Positions 1 to 14,000 of a stretch of DNA of 64,000 bases are shown here, piece by piece. Numbering within the stretch: the first letter of the stretch is position 1; every line of letters starts with the position of its first letter. The notes beneath the pieces are model-generated. The model had not been told where the DNA came from. It saw only the letters and a list, made by a program, of their open reading frames with translations, and made no database searches. The translations under genes were made by a program, and so were the position numbers. The DNA comes from Heloderma charlesbogerti (Eukaryota; Chordata; Lepidosauria; Squamata; Helodermatidae), in NCBI GenBank assembly GCA_026122225.1, contig JANEZZ010000793.1:992001-1056000 (forward strand), read 5' to 3'.

Positions 1-364
1 TGCACAGCTCTTGTGCACTGCGATGGTGCTTGTGCGAGAGAACATCCAGATATATTAGGATCCCAGCTTGAGATGTGGCTGAAGTGATAGAGCGGCTAGG
101 AGAATCAGGAAGCCCGTCTGAACTGCACATCTACCAAGAATTCAAAAGGTGGCCTGAAGCAAGTCACCTGTCTCAGCCTCAGAGTCCCCCCCTCCAATAG
201 GGGGAGGAGTTTCTGTCCAACACATATGGGGGGAACCAGGTTGGGGAAGGCTATTTGAACACATTGAAGTACTACCTAAGCCTGAAATGATTTCAGGCTA
301 GGATACCTAAAGGACCATCTTGTCCCATAGGAATCCGATAGTCCCTTAAGCACCACTAAGGAGG

Positions 365-775
365 TTCCCTTGCATATCCCACCTGCATCTGAGGCACAGT
401 TGGTGGGAACCTGGGAGAGCGCTTTCTCTGTGGCTGCACCCAGACCGTGGCACTCTCTGCCCTGGGGAGATCCACTAGGCCCCCTCTTTCTCCTGCACCA
501 CTCCCAAAGTGTGGAATGCTCTCCTTCCAGGGAGAAGGCTGTTCCCACTCTCTCGGCTTTTCGAAGGGGAGTTAAGACACATCGTTTCAATTCGGCCTTT
601 AAAATGGTTTGAGTGACTTTAATGTTTTCATATTTTGATATGGTTTTATCGTTGATTTTTTTTGTTTTGTTATTACTGTTTTTTTACTGATTTGCTGTAC
701 ACCACCTTGGTGACTCGTATTTATCTGTGATATTTATATACCACTAAATATAATAAAATCCCTATATGGTTCACA
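365..775 (+). repeat. L2/CR1-group LINE 3' end
   Basis: The + strand carries the degraded C-terminus of a LINE ORF (frame with HHSQSVECSPS and FRRGVKTHRFN), followed by a T-rich 3' tail that ends in short A/T repeats near 770. The 'prolyl-leucyl' end of L2-type ORFs has this form. Bases 1-364 hold no recognisable gene. Confidence 0.5.
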
Positions 776-799
776 TATAAGAATTAAAATCACTTTTAA

Positions 800-1200
800 A
801 ACACAACATTAAAAACTATTCCAATGACAACACAAGCCATACAAGGAGCAGTAAGATGGAGCAGCATGATTAATTTAATTACAACCCAGGGAAAGGCTGG
901 GTGAACACGTGCATTTTCAGGAGGCGCTTGAAAGATGCCACATTTTCTGCCTCCCGAACTGCACAGGGGAGGGATTTCCAAAGGCTGCAAGTATTGCATG
1001 GCAACATTCCATTATGTTCAGAATGATCAGCAAGGCCTCCACTGATGATCTTAAAGGCTGGCTGGATACATACATACATACATACATACAGAAAGACGGT
1101 ATGCTAGATATCCTGGTCCCAAGTTGTTTAAGGCTTTGTATGGCAATAACATAACCTTGAATGTGGCTCCTGTGGAAAGGAGGTATAAAAACAATACAAT
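800..1200 (-). repeat. Diverged L2-like LINE fragment
   Basis: The segment with AAGTTGTTTAAGGCTTTGTA and the surrounding bases parallels the better-preserved L2-like copy at 52.4-53.2 kb (TCCCAAACGGTTTAAGGC). It is interrupted by a short TACA repeat at about 1067-1090. Confidence 0.4.
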
Positions 1201-1275
1201 AAATACATATATGGCCTCGAGTGCCATTTTTCTTGGTAGAAACGTGGGGTACAAATCAACCAAATAAAGGGTAGA

Positions 1276-1395
1276 ATCCAAGTAAAGTCCTACTTACAGT
1301 AGACCCATTAAAATGAATGGGATGTCTAACTTAAGTCCCATTCATTTCAGTGGGTCTACTCTAAGTAGGACTTTACTTGGATTCTATCCAAAATA
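1276..1395. repeat. Foldback MITE
   Basis: Two arms of about 48 bp are inverted copies of each other with few mismatches around a short centre near TGTCTAACTTAAG. The outer ends read AATCCAAGTAAAGTCC and its complement. Parts of the same unit recur at 44.76-44.93 kb. Confidence 0.6.
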
Positions 1396-1931
1396 TTTTG
1401 CCTCACGCCTTGACCCTTTGATAAGTTGGTCAACCTCTATTATAAAGAAGGCACCATCTACTAGTAAGGGCTGAGGCATTATGAAGTACAAGTGCCCACG
1501 CCTAGCATAACTTATAAACATGTAAATTTACATATATGTTACATCCAAAATAGAGATGTAATATTAAAGTGTGGAATACCTCCATTTTCTTTTAACATGA
1601 AAGCATGACTCTTTAACATCGAAACTGTGGAGAAACTTTCTAATGTACCTTATTAAAAAACTGAGAAAAACTGCTTATTTATTTATTTAATTTAATTTCT
1701 ATACCGCCCAATAGCTGAAGCTCTCTTCAGCTACTGGAGACAGATCAGGCCCGTGGGCCAACAGTTGGCCAATTGTTCTGTACATTATCATGTGCAACTA
1801 TCACAAACTGAAATATCTGTCTGTCTGTAACACACTTTTGGAAGCTGTAACTGAAGCCATCCCAAGCAAGAACACGGCAGACGTGCAAATCAGGCAAGAG
1901 AACTTTAGAAGCAAGCCTGATGTCAAATTAC

Positions 1932-2049
1932 CTCTGAATGTTGTCAGCTAGTCTAGACAGCCGTTGGTGTCTGTGCTCCGGAGACAAGTGAGTTTCTTGG
2001 GCCAAATCTTTCATCAAACGGAAGTCAGAAGTTGCACGGCTGCTCAAAC
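1932..2049 (-). CDS. PIWIL4: PIWIL4 exon 11 (linker before MID)
   Basis: 118 bp, acceptor CTGTTAG and donor GTAATTTG. It encodes a run with [20 protein letters not shown] and [11 protein letters not shown], the helix-rich linker between PAZ and MID. It leaves in phase 2. No further exon was found in bases 1-1931. Confidence 0.88.
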
Positions 2050-5000
2050 CTAACAGACAATTTGGGGATCTTTTAATGGACTGTGAAATCAATTTTGTGG
2101 CCGATGGGGTGGGGAAAATGGGTTAAAAGGGGGGTGCAAAGGCATCCCATTTCCCACCTCTTTCAAGAAGAGATATTATTTACACTACTTTGAACACCAT
2201 GTAGTTAGAATGCCTAAGAGCTGGTCTACACATTCAGAATAATCCCATGGTATCACTTCAGACTGCAGTGGGAGGGAGGTGGGACTGCATATTTAAATGC
2301 TTTCCCAATGTAAAATCAAAACAAACAAATCCTGCCTGACCTTTGGAATCTAGCATGTTACTGGGGAGTGTTGTAGCCATTGCGCTAGCAGGTGCTATTG
2401 ACACCGTGCAAGTGCTGATTTCTGCTAGTGTAGTGTCAATAGCGCTAGTGCATGGGCACCGTTGGCTCCTTCCCTGTGTCTCCACATCCAGGGAGGCTGC
2501 TAGGAGGGGCAGGGAGACTTACAAACACATTGAACCACCTTATACTATGTCTGACTGACCGTCTTGCTCTGACAGGCAGCAGCTCCCCAAGGCCTCAGAT
2601 GGAGGCCTTTCCTAGCCTTCCTCTACTTGGAGATGCCAGGGATTGAACCCGGGGCCTTCTGCATGCAAAGAATGTGCTCTGTCACTATTGCTTCCCCCCA
2701 TGTGATGTGTACTCTACATTCAAGCTTCCACTGGCTTATGCTGGAAACTTCCATACTTTCCCAAAGCAAATTGCCTCGAAGTCCATTTGGCCATGAGCTA
2801 TGTCTATAAGCCAGGGCTGGAGAACCTCAGGCCTGGGGGGCCAAATCCAGCCCACCCGGGGTTTCCCAGATGGCCATGCCACCGTCTCTTGGCCCCACCC
2901 CCTTTCCCCCAACCATGTCATTTCATTTATTACATTTCTATACTGCCCCATAGCCAAAGCTCTCTGGGCAGTTCACAAAAACTAATTGTTTGGTGGTTTC
3001 CTGGCTTTTGTGCAGTTTTCCCCCCATTCTTAAAGGTTGAAATGCCTCTCCTAAGGCTGAGTTACTGGCAGTAAGAACTTTAAGCTGGTATTTTGGGCCC
3101 CATCCCTTTTACCCTGCCCACAGATAGAATGTGTGTGCCCCCCCCCCCGAGAGTTTCCCGGAAATGGAATTTGGCTCTCAGGCCCAAAGAGATTTAAAAC
3201 CCCTGCTATGAGCCTTGAATATCGAGGAACCAGACAAAATTCAGTTTGGCTGCTTTAAGTTCACAACTCTAAACATAAACTGCTGCTCTAATGGGGCAGA
3301 TCTCTGAAGTTAACAGTTCCTTACCTGTCAGGTAGCAGAATTCAGGGATCAGGTGGACCACACGAGGCTCAACAGTGCTGCTGGCCTTAGTCTTCAGGTG
3401 GCTAACCAGCAGGGGTTGATTTAGGTCAGTCATGACTGCATCATACTGCTGTTCAGGGAAATATAAAACTAGAGGTGGGCAAATGAATCTTGTTTTGTGT
3501 CCATGGTGCTATTGACAGAAGTACAAGTTACCTGACAAAATTGAACTTCCCACTGAACTGGAGCATTTGCATTACTAAGGACATTTTCTCAGACTTTATT
3601 TTATTTATATATTTTACAAAGTGCCTTGCCGCCAAAAATGGCACTCGTCAGCTAACAATAATGAAACAGATTAAAAATAAAAGATGAATTACAACCTAAC
3701 ATAAAAACCTCTCCATTAAAACACAATTTAAAACACAGCGAAGAAAGAAATAGACAGCACCCAGCCAACTAACACCCCCATCAGCTACAGACCAGCTTAC
3801 ACACCAAAGGCCTGCTTAAATAACAATGGCTTTGCCTGCCCGCAGAAGGATAACAGAGATGAAGCCAACCTGGCCTCCCTCAGCAGGTAGTTCCGAGCCT
3901 GGAAGAGGCCACACAGAAGGCCCTCTCTCACGTCCCTACCAAACATGCCGGTGGTGGAACCAAGAGAAGGGCCTCCCGAGAAGATCTTAAAACCTGGGCA
4001 GGTTCATATGGGAGAATGTGGTCTTACTTGGCTGAATGTGGTCTTTCAGCCAAGTTCTGCAGGGGATTCCATAGCCACTGGACTCCCATTCTTCCAATAT
4101 TTCACAACTGAGGTCTTTCCCCAGTTTTCTAACATACTTATTTTGTGTTTGGTCTAGACTAACAAGAAAGAGTAGAGTCTTCCCACAGAACACTGGTTCT
4201 TATTTACCTGTTTGTAGTAATCTACATAAGAGATCTGTGTGCCGTCACGTTTCTGGAATGTATCTGTTGGCTTCACAAACCACTCAATATCGTCAATACG
4301 GTAGGTCTTGTTGTTGTATCTGAAATAATTAAGAGCACAAACATTCCAAATAGGGATGTACGAGAATTTCGTTTCTGCTCACAAACATGAGAACATGTCC
4401 ACTGAAAATGTTTGCGAATTATGGAATACGTGCTCACATTTGATTTGCGCAACTTTCCATGTTCGATTTTGCCCAAATGTCCAAATTTACACTAATTTTA
4501 AGATCTGCTCCAGTTCAGTCTACAGGGGAAATTCGTGCAAGTTGTGGTTTTTGTGCAAATTTCACATTTGTTCTGTGCAATTTTCCTGTTCACGCAAAAT
4601 GAGCAGCGATTGCAAACACAATATAAATCGATCGCGAGATGAGCAGCAAACAGATATTTGGATAATCTTGGTGAACTTGAACATCACTTGTTCGCCCAAC
4701 CCTAATTCCAAATACCCATCCTAGCCTGTCATAGACCCAACCTGATTCAGCAGAATTCTCTCTTCCACTAAGATTCAGTGCCAACAATACGCCAGGGATG
4801 ACCTGCGCTTAAAAAAAAAAAAAAGTTCTACTTCTATTACAGTGAAAACTGTAAACTCAGTTGGGGAGGGCTATGGGTCGGTGGAACAGCATAGGCTTTG
4901 TATATAGAAGGTGCCAGGTGCAATCCCCAGCATCACCAAGGAGGGCTGGAAAAACTCCTGCCTGAAACCCTGGAGAGCCGCTGCCGGTCAGTGTCAACAA

Positions 5001-8000
5001 TTCTGGCCTAGACGGAAAAAAGAAAAGACACACACTGCCATTTTTCTTTCCAGGAAGGGTATGTGTGAAGGGCTTTTTTTAAAGCTGAAGTTAGCCCTGG
5101 TGTATTTATTCATTTATTTTATTGAAACATTTTAAAAGTGCCCTATATTGTTACAGATACTAAGATGATGCATAAAAGTATGAATCAAATCACACAAAAT
5201 ACAATAAGGGTGCAATTCTATGCATGTTTAGACAGAGGGAAGTCCTACAACAAAGTCCTCCCAGCATTCCCCAGCCCTAAAAAACACTTACTGCACAATC
5301 TATACATGTCTACTCAGAAGTATGTCCCATTAAATTCAGTAGGGCTTCCTCCCAAGCAAGTCAGTACAGGATTGCAGCCAAACACAACATAAAACTCCGC
5401 AGACGTTTTTTCCGCTACTTGGCAGGAAAATGTTCCATCCCAATACTAACCTAATCTCTCTAGGTGATTATGGGGGTGGACAAAAAGTCGATTGAGATCT
5501 ACTAGTCAAACTCTGGATGACTTGCAGCAGATTGGCAAGGCTTTCTGACTCCCAATTGTTTAGCAACAGCAACAACATAATGACCTTTTCCACCTAAATT
5601 AGGCTGCTGTAATAAAGAAAGGTTGGGGTAACCAGGAGCAGACTTTGGTGTAAAAGGAAGGAACATAAGAAGCTGCCCTATACTGAGTCAGACCACTGGT
5701 CCGCCTGGCCTAGCATTGTCAACACTGACTGTTCTCCAGGGTTTCTGGTACGGATGTGCGAATCCCTTACCTGGCTCCGCGCAGGGGCATCCGCGGTGGG
5801 GGGGAGGCGCTCCGTCCCTCCCCTCAGGATCCTCGACGGGGGGGGGAGGCGCTCCGTCCCTCCCCTCAGGATCCTCGACGGGGGGGGGAGGCGCTCTGTC
5901 CCTCCCCCCGGAATCCTGCCCTGCCGGCTCCGCTCCGCGGCCAAACCGCAGAGCTGCCGGCCGGCTCCGGCCACCCGCAGCCGGACATCCGGCCGCTGAG
6001 CAGCCCTGCAGGGACGCAAATGGTGGCTGTTGAAGCCGCCGCCATTTGCTTCCCTGTATTGAGCAGTGATAGGCTACGTAAATATTTACATAGCCTATCA
6101 CGGCAGGGGGAAAAAAACCCCAGCGTGCGCAAATGGCGGTAGCCGCTGCCATTTGCGTACGCTGGTTTTTTTCCCCCCTGCCGTGATAGGCTACATAAAT
6201 ACTTACGTAGCCTATAACGGCAGGGGGGAAAAAAACCCAGCGTACGCAAATGGCGGTAGCCGCCGCCATTTGCGTATGCTGGGTCCCCCCCCCCGCCGTG
6301 ATAGGCTACGTAAATACTTACGTAGCCTATCACGGTGTCCCTGCGTTAGCCGTGATAGGCTTCGTAAGTATTTACGTAGCCTATCACGGCTATGAAGAGG
6401 AGGAAGCGAATGGCGGCCGCAGGACGGCCGCCATTTGCAAAGCAGCGCAGACAGGAGCAGGTAAGTGCTCCGTTTCGTGCGCCTTTCGTGGGGTGGGGGT
6501 GGCGGGGACTTCGTCCCGCGCACCTTTCGTGGGGGGGGGCCCTTCGTTCCGCGATGGATTTCGGGGGGCCGAATGCACTGGCATTCAGCCTCACCGAGAT
6601 CCATCGCGGAATTCTCTGACATCCCTAGTTTCTGGAAGGAGTTTTACCTGCCCTTACCTGGAGATGCTGGGGACTGAACTTGGAACCTTCTGCATGCGAA
6701 GCAGGTGCTCTACCACTGAGCCATGGCCCTAACTCTTTGACTGTAAGGTCAGGTCAGTTCCGAAAACAAATTCCTGGGCTCAGATTATGCTCAGAAACAC
6801 CCTTTTCTTTAATGCTAAGTGTCTGTCTGTTGCATCTGGTTTTGGGTGGTGGATTTGGGGCTTCCAGTAAAAAACAAAGTAGACCTGACAAGACTGAATC
6901 TTGCCCAGCTCTGAGCACAGCCTTACAAGCTGTTAATTGACGGGGAAGCAGATTCATACAGGGAGAAGCTCTCCAAGATGAATTTTAAAACAATAAAATG
7001 GATTATAATTCTTGGCTCCTTTTATGAACTCAGCATCCATTCGAAAGACACCGCGCAATTTCCAAAACAGCAAACATTACCTTGTAAGAACGATCAGCCC
7101 CACCAGTTCCTTTTCGCATGTCTCTGGGAAACGCGACCGGTCCACACTGTCATACAGGTTTGTCATGAACTCCAAAACATTTTCGCTGCGCAGGACTTTG
7201 TGGCTAACGTCCGCACATAGCATCACGCTGTTCTCAAACTGTCCAACAGACACAGCGAACCCTGGCCAAAGAGTCAGCCTGAAAGAAGAAGAGAAAGACA
7301 AATCTGGGTTGACCTGATACATGTCCTCTCCCAAAGGCTATGGATGAGTGAGAAGCCCCAACTGAGGAAGAAAGAGGTTTCCTGAACTCCCCCGCCCCCC
7401 GTAAAGTTCTAAACTTTTAAGGATGGATCCAGATGACGGTTTTAGAGGGGGGGACAATGTTCATCAAGTACACATCCATCTTGCACCAGGATGGCTATCG
7501 GTGCCAGCCCAGAACAGTCAACTAAGGAGAGCATCCTAAGATACTGCACCAAACAACAGACACTATGTAAAATGTTCAATTGATTTATGGAATGATTTTA
7601 ATGAAATAAACATTTTGGTGAAACAAAATAAAATGCTAATCTATTCCCAAGCCAAAAAACTAAAAACTACACACTGACCAGTTTGTTGTGAAGCTGGAAA
7701 AAATCCTGCCTACCTTACCAGCCTGAAAGAAATACAAGATAGGAAAAGAATGAAGCCAACTGGTGTGCAGCGGCATAGCCTTGCAGGAAGTGAACACTGC
7801 TAAAATTGACAAATGGGAGAGGGGGGAATCATGCCCTCTTCCCCTTGACTACTCAGTACATTCAATGGAAGGACATGCAAAAAGGCATCACCCTTGCTTG
7901 TCAATCATCCTAGTGCATTTGCTTTTATTGACCCTAATGCTGGAAGACAGAAGAGGTTGGGCAGAAAGACCTCTGGCACATTTGTCTTTATCTCTGAGCA

Positions 8001-11000
8001 AAAAAAGGGCTAGATACTTTTCTTTTCATAATGAAAGCTAAAAATGTCAATGTAGAGGCCTGGAATGTGAGAAGGGGGCAGGTCTCCATAGCTGAAGCTC
8101 TGCTTCTAGCCCCATGTCAAAGTTTTCAGCCTGGAAGTATATTCTGAAGCAGTGGAGATTGCAGAGCAACACGCACAGTCCTTGCTATGTCTTACACCAG
8201 TGATATTCCACTGTCTCTCTTTCAGGAAACCTTTTCACATTGGCTGGGTTCACACAACACGCTAATCCACACTCAGTGGTTGAGTGTGGGTTGTTGTTGA
8301 ACTGTGGGTTGTTTATTGAACCATGGGTTACCCAGGACATTTTCCGCAGGGTAGCTTGTTAACCATGCAATGTGTCTTATTTTTCTTGAACAAGCCACCT
8401 TGAGAATTGTTGTTGGGTTGTTCAGGGTGGTTAACAAGCCATCCTGTGGAAAATATCCTGGGTTCAGAGAACATGCTAACCTACAGTTTGACAAACAACC
8501 CATGGTTAACAATAACCCACACTCAACCACTGAGTGTGGGTTAGCGCGTTGTGTGAACCCAGCCATTGACTCGTCTGTCAAGGAACGCCAACAAGCCACA
8601 AAGCAGTCCGATATGTTTCCCAGGGTACGTGCTCAGTTCACGAAGGGCACCAGCCAGATATTGGGCCTCTTCCCTTGCCTCACATGAAGTGAACATGTAA
8701 CCAGGAATACACCCAACAATAAAGCCACACATTACAGAAGAAGACTCGTAGGGGTCTTGCAGGGAAGCACCTCAGGGCTGGGCCAATTCTGCAGCCCTGT
8801 TGAAATGGGGAGGCGGGTAATTTGCATATTGTTGGGACTCTCAAGAGGGAACTTACTGGAGTTCTCTTGATCAGATTGGCTGGCCCCAATATTTCTTTTC
8901 CAAATGCCTCATTCTGAGGGGCGTTCAGGGGGGAAAAACTGCAGCCACCACCCAAAAATGGCAGATTCCCAAAATGCAAAAGAGGGGAGGCAGTTTATGC
9001 CCCCCTCTCCAAATTCAGAGCAAACATGTGATGGTTCAAAAGTTCATCCCAGCCTTTGTGTCACCATTACTGGTCAACCCTCTGATATGCTTCTAGAGAG
9101 GTATAAGATTACCCAGAAGACACCTTGAAAACCACCAATTTGCACCATCAACTGGCAGAAAAGATACTATTCACTTGGATGATGACAAAGGTGCACAGCC
9201 ATTTCAGAAATGTCTGTGTTGGAATGATGCTAGAGTTAGGGAAATACATTAAATTTTAAACATGACTGCGTCCAAGATAGCATCCCATGAGGAAATCTAT
9301 TAACAGATAGAATTTAACAGCTAAAGCTTAATTTTGCTGCAAAAAGATTAAGGCTATCAAAGATATTCAATCGTAGAATTACAGGATGAATCAGCCAACT
9401 TACTTGTGCTGGGGGATTTCCACTGGATCTGAAGGATTATAGAAGTTTCGTCCAATTTGGTGCATTGATAACTTTTTCAAAACCCTAAGCATTGAACATA
9501 TATATTTAACATGCCATGCAACACAAGCATCATTTTCAGAATGAATTAGATTTACACAAGATACATTTCTCAAATCTAGAGAGGCATTCAAACTACAATT
9601 TACCTTGCCAGAAACTGTTCAGATCCTAGAACTATAGAATGGAGTTATATTTTTCAAGACGTTTATATAAAATGGCAAAATTGTCATCTAATGTATCATG
9701 GGCGGCCAACTTGCAGCATGTTTAGGGATGGATGGATCCGTCTATGCCTGATCTGTGTTCGGTTCATATGTGTTCATTTTTAAATACATTCCATCCCCTT
9801 TCCAAATTATTCTAACAATTAAAAAAAAATCTGCACAAAAATCCATATTTAAATACATACCATGCCTGCTCCAGATCTTTGAGGTTCTTTGGGCAAGGCA
9901 AGTAAGGGGAGACATGATAGAGGTGTACAAAATTATGTATGGGGTCGAGAAAGTGGATAGGGAGACACCCACCATGGGAATGCAGCCCTTGAGAGCTTCT
10001 CTGAAATGGAATTCAGCCCTTAGGCTGAACGAAGTTCAACACCTGCCCCTCCTTTATAGCCAAGTACAATAAAGCCGATTTGAAAGCAGTTTCTTGGTTT
10101 TACAACAACGATTGACAATGGATATGAAGATTATTTATCAGCTTTCAGACTATTCCACCTAAGAAGGACGTTTACTCTTTTAAAGTTCCACCAGATGCCT
10201 ACAAAGCGAATCTATTTAGAAATATCCCTTAAAAGGATCTGTGCATATGGTGATAAGATCTGCTTAACTGTTACATCTAAATGCAAATGAGTACCTAACA
10301 CAGTGGCTGGGTTCACACAACATGTTAACCCACACTCAACCACTGAGTGAGTTGTTGTTGAACAGTGGGTTGGTTGTTGAACTGTGGGTCAGCGAGTTGT
10401 CCAAACCCAGGACATTTTTCGCAGCGTGGCTTGTCAACCACCCTGAACAACCCAATAAACCACACTGAATGGTTAACAAGCCACCCTGAGGAAAATGTCC
10501 TGGGTTTGGACAAACAGCTCATGGTTCAACAACAACCCACACTCAACCACTAAGTGTTGTGTGAACCCAGCCAGTTGCTGGCTGAATTAAATATATGATC
10601 TTCTCCCCAGAAAGTGAAATATTTAATTGCATTCAGAAATGTTAACATAATATTGAAGGTAATCTTGTTGGCCTATGCACTAATTGCATAGCACAAGTGA
10701 TAGAATTGCACTAAAAATATGTAAAGAGAAACATGATAGTCTGCCAACGATATTTAAAATGGCTGTTTTTTTGACAACTTGCTCTTTATTTATTTAAAAT
10801 TATTTTTTGGCCACCTTTAAGGGTGGAACCCTCTCAAGATGGCATACAAGATTAAAAAAAAATAACAAAGTGGAGAGAATAAAAATCACATCTTCAGGTG
10901 TTTAGCTGTTAAATTCTTACACTTTTGTTATGGCCAATTAATTTTTGGCAATAAACTGTCTGATTTGACTTCTGGCAGGGGAAGACAACCTCCGGCCCAC

Positions 11001-14000
11001 AGAGGTTCCCAATCTGGCCTGTGGAGGTTTGGGCCCCCTCCCCAAGCCCTGCCCCCTGGCCTGGAGGCTTGGGGAGGAGGCAGGGGAGGGGGATCCCCAT
11101 GTTATCTCTGATCTCCAAGCCGGCCCTGAAGCGCCTGTAAAGTCCGGCTTGATCCCAAGTAATCCGGCCCCCAGACCAAAAGAGGTTGCCTGCCCCTGAT
11201 TTATAGCATGGCTTTTCAATCTGTCTAAACTTAAGTCTCTCTCTCTCACACACACTTACTTCTTAAAGATGATGTTTAAGAACTGAAGGCACACAGGGCT
11301 GCTGGGAATCAGCTGGTGGGTTAGTGAAATGGTGATCTTCACAGTCTCACCTCGTTGTGTTTCACAGGACAGTTCCGTGACCTAAGGAGAAAAAGGAATG
11401 AGTTATGTAGCTTCTCTTCAGACTACCATCTTCTCATTTCCATATACTGCAAAGGGCCAGGACTCCAAAACGTTTCACTAATTAACCTCAACTATAGGAA
11501 TTCCAGTCCGTTTCTTTTTCAAGTTCTTTCCTTGAAATTACTTTCTGGAGAATGCTGGAGCTTTACACTGTGGAAAACCTGTTTATTATTTGACTTATAT
11601 ACTGTCCCATCCAGTTGGGGTGGGCAGAAGGTAGATCAGGATCTCCTGGTAAATCTTGGTGTGATTTGCAGTAGATCAGCAAGAATTTCTAAAACCCAAT
11701 GGTACAACAACAACAACACAATACAATACCTGGTGGAGTGGCTCTCCCAGTATGACCTTACCCAGACACTACGATCAACATCTGAGACTCTCCTCCAAGA
11801 GTCACTTCCAAGGAAGGCTCGGATGATGGCAATGAGGGAGGGGGCTTTCTTGGTGGTAGCCCCATCCCAATCGTGGAATGCTCTCCCTATTGAGGTCTGC
11901 CGAGTGCCAACATTCATCTTTTCAACACCAAGTTAAGACTTCCCTCTACTTTCCAGGCATTTAATGGCATAGGATGGGGATTTTAATGTCAGTTGTTTTT
12001 ATCAGGTCCCAGTATTTTATTGCAAATGTTTTTTTACCTGTTTTAAACTGATTTTAAATTTAGCATGTCAAACATTTTATATTATGCTGTATTTTTTTCG
12101 GTTGTAATTTTTGTGAACCACCCAGAGAGCTTTGGCTATTGGGCAGTATAGAAACGAAATGAAACTAAGGGGTCATTTTTTCTAAACTAGACTACTCCAA
12201 CAAAGAAAGCATGTGAAGGAAATCAGACATCAATCTCTGAGCAGGAAAGGACTGTGAGCTCAGTTCTGCTTCTGAAAACAAATCCTTGGGCTGAGCATGT
12301 GCTCAGAGGTACTTTGGTCCTAAAGTCTATATGTACAGAAGCCCCCGAGCCACCGTTTTGTATCTGGCTCTGATCAGTGGGCTCTAAAATTCTATTGAAC
12401 AACACAAATTAGATCTGTCAAGCCTTAAATCTGTCCATCCTTTGGATTACAACACCCATAAATCCCAGCCAGCATGGCCAATGGTCAGGGATTCTGAGCA
12501 TTGTAATCCAAAACATCTAGAGGGCACAACAACTTCAACTCACCCTATAAAAAAGCTGTTGCAGGAACGTCCTCACTCTCAGCAAAGTGGGGGCCACAAA
12601 ACACACCCTCAGCAAAAGCACCCCCACAACTGTAGTGGTGCTGTATGGCATAGTGGTTAGAGTATTGGACAGGGACTGGGGAGAACCAGGTTCTAGTCCC
12701 TACCTATGCCATGAAGCTCACTGGGTGACTTTGGGCCAGTCCCTGACTCTCACCCTAACTCACCTCACAGGGTTGTTGCGAGGATAAAATGGAGAAGAGC
12801 AAGATCATGTATAATGCCTTGGGTTCCTTGGAGGAAAGGTAAGATTGAAATGTAACAAATAAATTCATAGGATCTATGAGTTTGCTCACATAATAAATGG
12901 AATAAACATGAACATCCCTGTTAACCCTCACCTTTTAACTGTTCTTTCTTCTCTCCCACAACCTGATTCCAGCAAACATTCTTATAGCTTTTAAGTAAAG
13001 ACAACAAGCCATGTACAAGCTGAGGAACATGAATGGCCACATCTTAAAACCAACTAACCCAGTGGTCTGTGTGTCTTGGCACAAACGTATCTTTCAAAAC
13101 ACAAAGCTTGTTTTAAAATTAAGATTCCTTCTTAATTAAAATACCATTCCAGGGCCAGAAACAGCCTTAACAATAACACATGAAAGACAACAAGATTGCT
13201 GACAGTTTGTGATTTGAAATACAGACCGTGAGAAAGAGCTCTTGCCTGCCTTAAAGAAATCTCTTACAATAGGATGGGTGGGGCTGCATTCTCTGGAGGT
13301 GAGCTGTCAGGGGTTGTATACCAGCAGTGTGCAGGGCCCAAAACAGCAGCAGTTGGGGCCACTGCCCAAAGTGGGCATGGTACCCCTTTCTCTCTGGCCC
13401 ATTTCGCATGACATGCTGGGCTCACCGTGGGTTATTCAACCCATGATGAGACACAGCATGTGCTGGCTGCCATTTTGAAAATCAACCCCAGGTAGGGTTG
13501 CGGTGTGTCGTGCAAACCTGACCGTCGGGGGCTATCCGAGAGTTAAACAACATAGCGAGTGTTATGTGATGGTCAACCATCAACGCTTTTAGAAAAAGTT
13601 TAGAAAATAAAAACAGGAAAAACTAAAGGCCACATTGGACTAACTTACAGCATAATAAAGTATAAAGACAAGAAGTCAGAGGCTAAACAGGATTGATAGA
13701 GCAATCGTATGCATGTTAACTCAGAAGTAAACCATACTGAGTCCAATGCAGCTTAAGACTGCAATCCTATTTCCACTTGTGTGGGAGTAAGTCCCATTGA
13801 ACTCAATGGAATTTACTTCTAAATAGATAAGATTGCAGTATAAGCCCTTTAAGCTTAGCAGAAGAAATAGATTGCATTTCATATATGACACTGCAGGATC
13901 CCGTATTTCATTCGTTGAAATACATGCATCTTAGGACTTGCAATAGGCAGTTAATATTATTAACATATGAGTATCCCAGAGGGTTTTTAAAAAGCCATTC

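Noticed and set aside
6000..6400. Regularly repeated palindromes resembling a CRISPR array
   Set aside because: The genome is vertebrate, spacers are themselves repeated, and the block lies inside a transposon with ends and an 8-bp duplication.
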